Shown here piece after piece: positions 6,036-7,712 of a stretch of 7,712 bases of DNA (the stretch's first letter is position 1; the number at the start of each line of letters is the position of its first letter). Under the pieces are notes generated by a model that worked only from the letters and a program-made list of their open reading frames with translations, did not search any database and was not told the DNA's origin. The DNA comes from UBA5499 sp002426275 (GTDB taxonomy: Bacteria; Bacillota; DTU084), in assembly GCA_937888735.1 (NCBI GenBank), contig CALASN010000192.1, positions 1-7,712 on the forward strand, written 5' to 3'. The position numbers and the translations under genes were made by a program.

Positions 6036-6974
6036 ATGCAGAAAAACAAACTAATCGGCTTCCTGCTAGCGCTGGCTCTATTCGCTGCCACCTCTTCCGC
6101 CGAAGAGCCGGCTAAAATCAGAATCGCTGTTCTTCCCTTCAAACTTGGGCAAAATCAAACCTGGTGGAATTGGAACTGGGATCCGGGAACCGGCATTTCA
6201 GATATGGTAGTCACCGACCTGGTAAATACAGGTAAATTTTCGGTTTTCGAGCGGGAACGCTTGCGCGAAGTATTGGGCGAACAGATACTGGCAGAGACGG
6301 GTCTTGTGGACACCAGCACAGCTGTGAGCATGGGAAAACTTCTGGGCGTTCAGCTTCTGCTCATGGGCACGGTCACCCGCTTTGACATGCAAGAGAAAAA
6401 AATCAGCCTTCCCTTTTTAGGAGAGGTAGGCGAAGCCACAGCCACGGTACAATTGGATCTGCGGCTGGTGAACGTGGAGACTGGCGAGATCATCTCGGCC
6501 CTCAGAGGCGACGGACAGGATAAAGCCCGCAATCTGGCTCTGGGCTCGATGTTCGGCACCTTACAAGACTTCTCTTTCCAGAGCGAAGAATTCCACGCCA
6601 CGATCCTGGGCAAAGCCACCGCAACGGCTGTGGGCCAAGTTGTAAAAGGAATCGTGGAAAAAAGCCAAGGCATAGAGGTAAAAGCAGTCTCCAAGCGCTC
6701 CATCACCGGCCAGGTGGCGGATGTGGCTGGCAAGGAAGTAACTCTCAATATCGGCAAGAAACAGCAGGTTCAAGTTGGCGACATCTTCCAGATTCAGCGG
6801 AAGCTGAGAGAGATTAAAGATCCGGCAACCGGAGCCGTCATCAGAGTGGTGAAAGAAGAGATCGGCCAAATTAAAATCTCAGAAGTCTACGACGGCGCCT
6901 CGGTGGGAACGATCATTAAAACCGAAGCCGGACAAACCTTAAAGGTCGGCGATCTGGTTACCTTAATCCAATAA
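6036..6974 (+). CDS. Secreted CsgG-family protein with an extra C-terminal (FlgT-C-like) domain
   Basis: The 312-residue product starts with a Sec signal peptide: lysines at 3 and 5, hydrophobic core about 6-18, and likely cleavage after SSA near residue 22. There is no lipobox cysteine, unlike lipoprotein CsgG of Escherichia coli. Residues about 28-205 match the CsgG family: IRIAVLPFKLG, ISDMVVTDLVNTGKFSVFER and LLGVQLLLMGTVTRF (102-116), with a repeated alternating-polarity stretch (TATVQLDLRLVNVETGEII). Residues about 223-311 form a second, beta-rich domain (ITGQVADVAGKEVTLNIG; QVQVGDIFQIQRK; LKVGDLVTLI) resembling the C-terminal domain of FlgT. CsgG proteins are outer-membrane or periplasmic proteins of export systems, but no curli genes are nearby, so the role here is unknown. 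The tryptophan-rich patch WWNWNWDPG (43-51) is unusual. The ATG has GAAAGGA (6021-6027) 8 bases upstream. A stem-loop terminator follows at once, so it appears monocistronic. Confidence 0.8.
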   Translation: MQKNKLIGFLLALALFAATSSAEEPAKIRIAVLPFKLGQNQTWWNWNWDPGTGISDMVVTDLVNTGKFSVFERERLREVLGEQILAETGLVDTSTAVSMGKLLGVQLLLMGTVTRFDMQEKKISLPFLGEVGEATATVQLDLRLVNVETGEIISALRGDGQDKARNLALGSMFGTLQDFSFQSEEFHATILGKATATAVGQVVKGIVEKSQGIEVKAVSKRSITGQVADVAGKEVTLNIGKKQQVQVGDIFQIQRKLREIKDPATGAVIRVVKEEIGQIKISEVYDGASVGTIIKTEAGQTLKVGDLVTLIQ

Positions 6975-6979
6975 CATAC

Positions 6980-7020
6980 AAAAGCTTCTGGATAATGCTC
7001 CAGGAGCTTTTCTTCACTTC
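6980..7020 (+). terminator. Rho-independent terminator after the CsgG-type gene
   Basis: AAAAGCTTCTGGA (6980-6992) pairs with TCCAGGAGCTTTT (6999-7011), giving 13 base pairs with one T-G wobble and a 6-base loop. It begins 5 bases after the stop codon. A pyrimidine-rich but only moderately T-rich tail follows (to about 7020). Confidence 0.75.
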
Positions 7021-7052
7021 TTCTCTTCGCACGGAAATCAATTTTCAAATTT

Positions 7053-7065
7053 AGCTGATTCAGCT
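7053..7065. repeat. Perfect palindrome AGCTGATTCAGCT near the insertion sequence's left end
   Basis: AGCTGA and TCAGCT flank a single central T. Partly symmetric arms lie outside it: TTTCAA at 7043-7048 and TTGAAA at 7072-7077, offset by two bases. It lies about 100 bases before the transposase ATG and could be a subterminal transposase site or an operator. Function is not established. Confidence 0.5.
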
Positions 7066-7162
7066 ATGAGATTGAAATTTTAAACTATATAACATTTTAA
7101 AGGATTCCAGCCACTTCTAGTCGAATCGGTGATCAACTGATTGCAAGAGAGGATGGAAGCAG

Positions 7163-7712
7163 ATGAAAATCGTAGAGTATTTTATAGACATAGCAACGAC
7201 CAAAAAGCATAACGGTTATTTTTGCAATGTTGGGGAGGCACTGACAATCGTAATTTTGGGTTCCTTTTGCGGATTGAAAAACATCGACCAAATTCATCAA
7301 TGGGCAGTAAGTGAGCGTGTTCGCGTTTTTTTGTCGAGATATTTTGGCATAGACCATGTTCCCAGTTATTATTGGCTGCTTTGTCTACTCAAAATGATTG
7401 ACCCAGAGTCGTTTAACCGGTGTTTTGTGAATTGGGTACAGTCTTTTTTGACTGAAGGAACACAGGGATTAACGCTGTCATTCGATGGGGAAACGATACG
7501 ATCCACTGAAAAATGAAAAATATAACAGCCCGTTACATATAGTCAGCGCACAAATCGGTGAATTGGGTATCGCATTTGGGCAACAGACAGTCGACGGCAA
7601 GAGTAACGAAATCCCCGCAGTACGAGCCCTTATAGACTTATTAAAAATTGAAGGCTGCATAGTTGTCGCTGACGCCCTGAACTGTCAAAAAGAAACGGCA
7701 AAAGCGATAGTC
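7163..7712 (+). pseudogene. ISAs1-family DDE transposase, frameshifted and running off the right edge
   Basis: The first frame (7163-7516, 117 residues) begins MKIVEYFIDIATTKKHNGYF and shows ISAs1-family features: a leading LLEYF-like segment, LGSFCGLKNIDQIHQWA, VPSYYWLLCLLKMIDPESFNRCFVNW, and SFDGETIRST (first catalytic Asp in the DGxTIR motif). It stops at TGA 7514-7516. From about 7506 a second frame, offset by one base, continues the family sequence to the window end: YNSPLHIVSAQIGELGIAFG, VDGKSNEIPAVRALIDLL, and VVADALNCQKETAKAIV, where Asp of ADAL is the second catalytic residue. The break lies in the A-rich run around 7508-7520. Joining the frames needs removal of one base or addition of two. 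This is not the -1 slippage usual for insertion sequences, so a decayed or misread gene is likely. The ATG follows an in-frame TGA at 7130 and a purine-rich GAGAGGATGGAAG. Confidence 0.82.

Larger units (their letters stand above)
6975..7162. other. AT-rich intergenic region between the CsgG-type gene and the transposase
   Basis: After the terminator, composition turns sharply AT-rich from about 7035. No gene is visible. The stretch holds a perfect 13-base palindrome (7053-7065) and probably the left end of the insertion sequence. I could not define its terminal inverted repeat, because the right end is outside the window. Confidence 0.4.
7035..7712 (+). mobile_element. ISAs1-family insertion sequence, left part (left boundary approximate)
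   Basis: The element is recognised by its transposase, which starts at 7163 and continues past the right edge. The left boundary is placed roughly where base composition drops after the preceding terminator. No terminal inverted repeat or target duplication can be verified inside the window. Confidence 0.5.

Noticed and set aside
6198..6869. Minus-strand ORFs inside the CsgG-type gene
   Set aside because: They are antisense shadows, while the sense frame has a signal peptide, a clear family domain, a ribosome site and a terminator.
7133..7660. Minus-strand ORFs across the transposase
   Set aside because: They are opposite a clearly recognisable ISAs1 transposase in two frames and show no features of their own.

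Overview
The window looks like chromosomal DNA of a Bacillota (Firmicutes) bacterium. The evidence is strong purine-rich Shine-Dalgarno sites, frequent TTG starts, an AraR-like GntR/LacI fusion regulator and a DUF1848 protein. A secreted CsgG-type protein hints at an outer membrane, so a diderm lineage such as Negativicutes is a reasonable guess. That placement is inference. Most of the window is moderately GC-rich; the right end, from about 7030, is visibly more AT-rich and carries a mobile element.

Left block (1-3268, all minus strand). Read in transcription order it holds a cytoplasmic six-hairpin-type glycosidase, a GntR/LacI-family sugar-responsive regulator, and the N-terminal 89 codons of a DUF368/PopT-type polyprenyl-phosphate transporter that runs off the left edge. 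The last two are separated by only 4 bases. The regulator has its own plausible promoter in the 59-77 base gap behind the glycosidase gene.

Middle block. A plus-strand DUF1848 gene (3404-4204) is cut by a TAA exactly inside its conserved C-terminal cysteine motif; the rest of the family's C-terminus is still readable in frame up to 4291. It converges on a minus-strand pair encoding a FetA/FetB (YbbL/YbbM, UPF0014) ABC transporter, whose two genes overlap by 17 bases.

Right block. After a 291-base divergent intergenic region with a possible structured leader comes a secreted CsgG-family protein with an extra C-terminal domain, followed by a good stem-loop terminator. The window ends in an ISAs1-family transposase that is frameshifted in an A-rich run and continues past the right edge.

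I see no CRISPR array, tRNA, rRNA or recognised riboswitch, and no clear new multi-gene system. The most notable points are the precise nonsense codon in the DUF1848 gene, the unusual leader of the CsgG-type gene, the pairing of a sugar regulator with a PopT-type transporter, and three TTG starts among the seven main genes.
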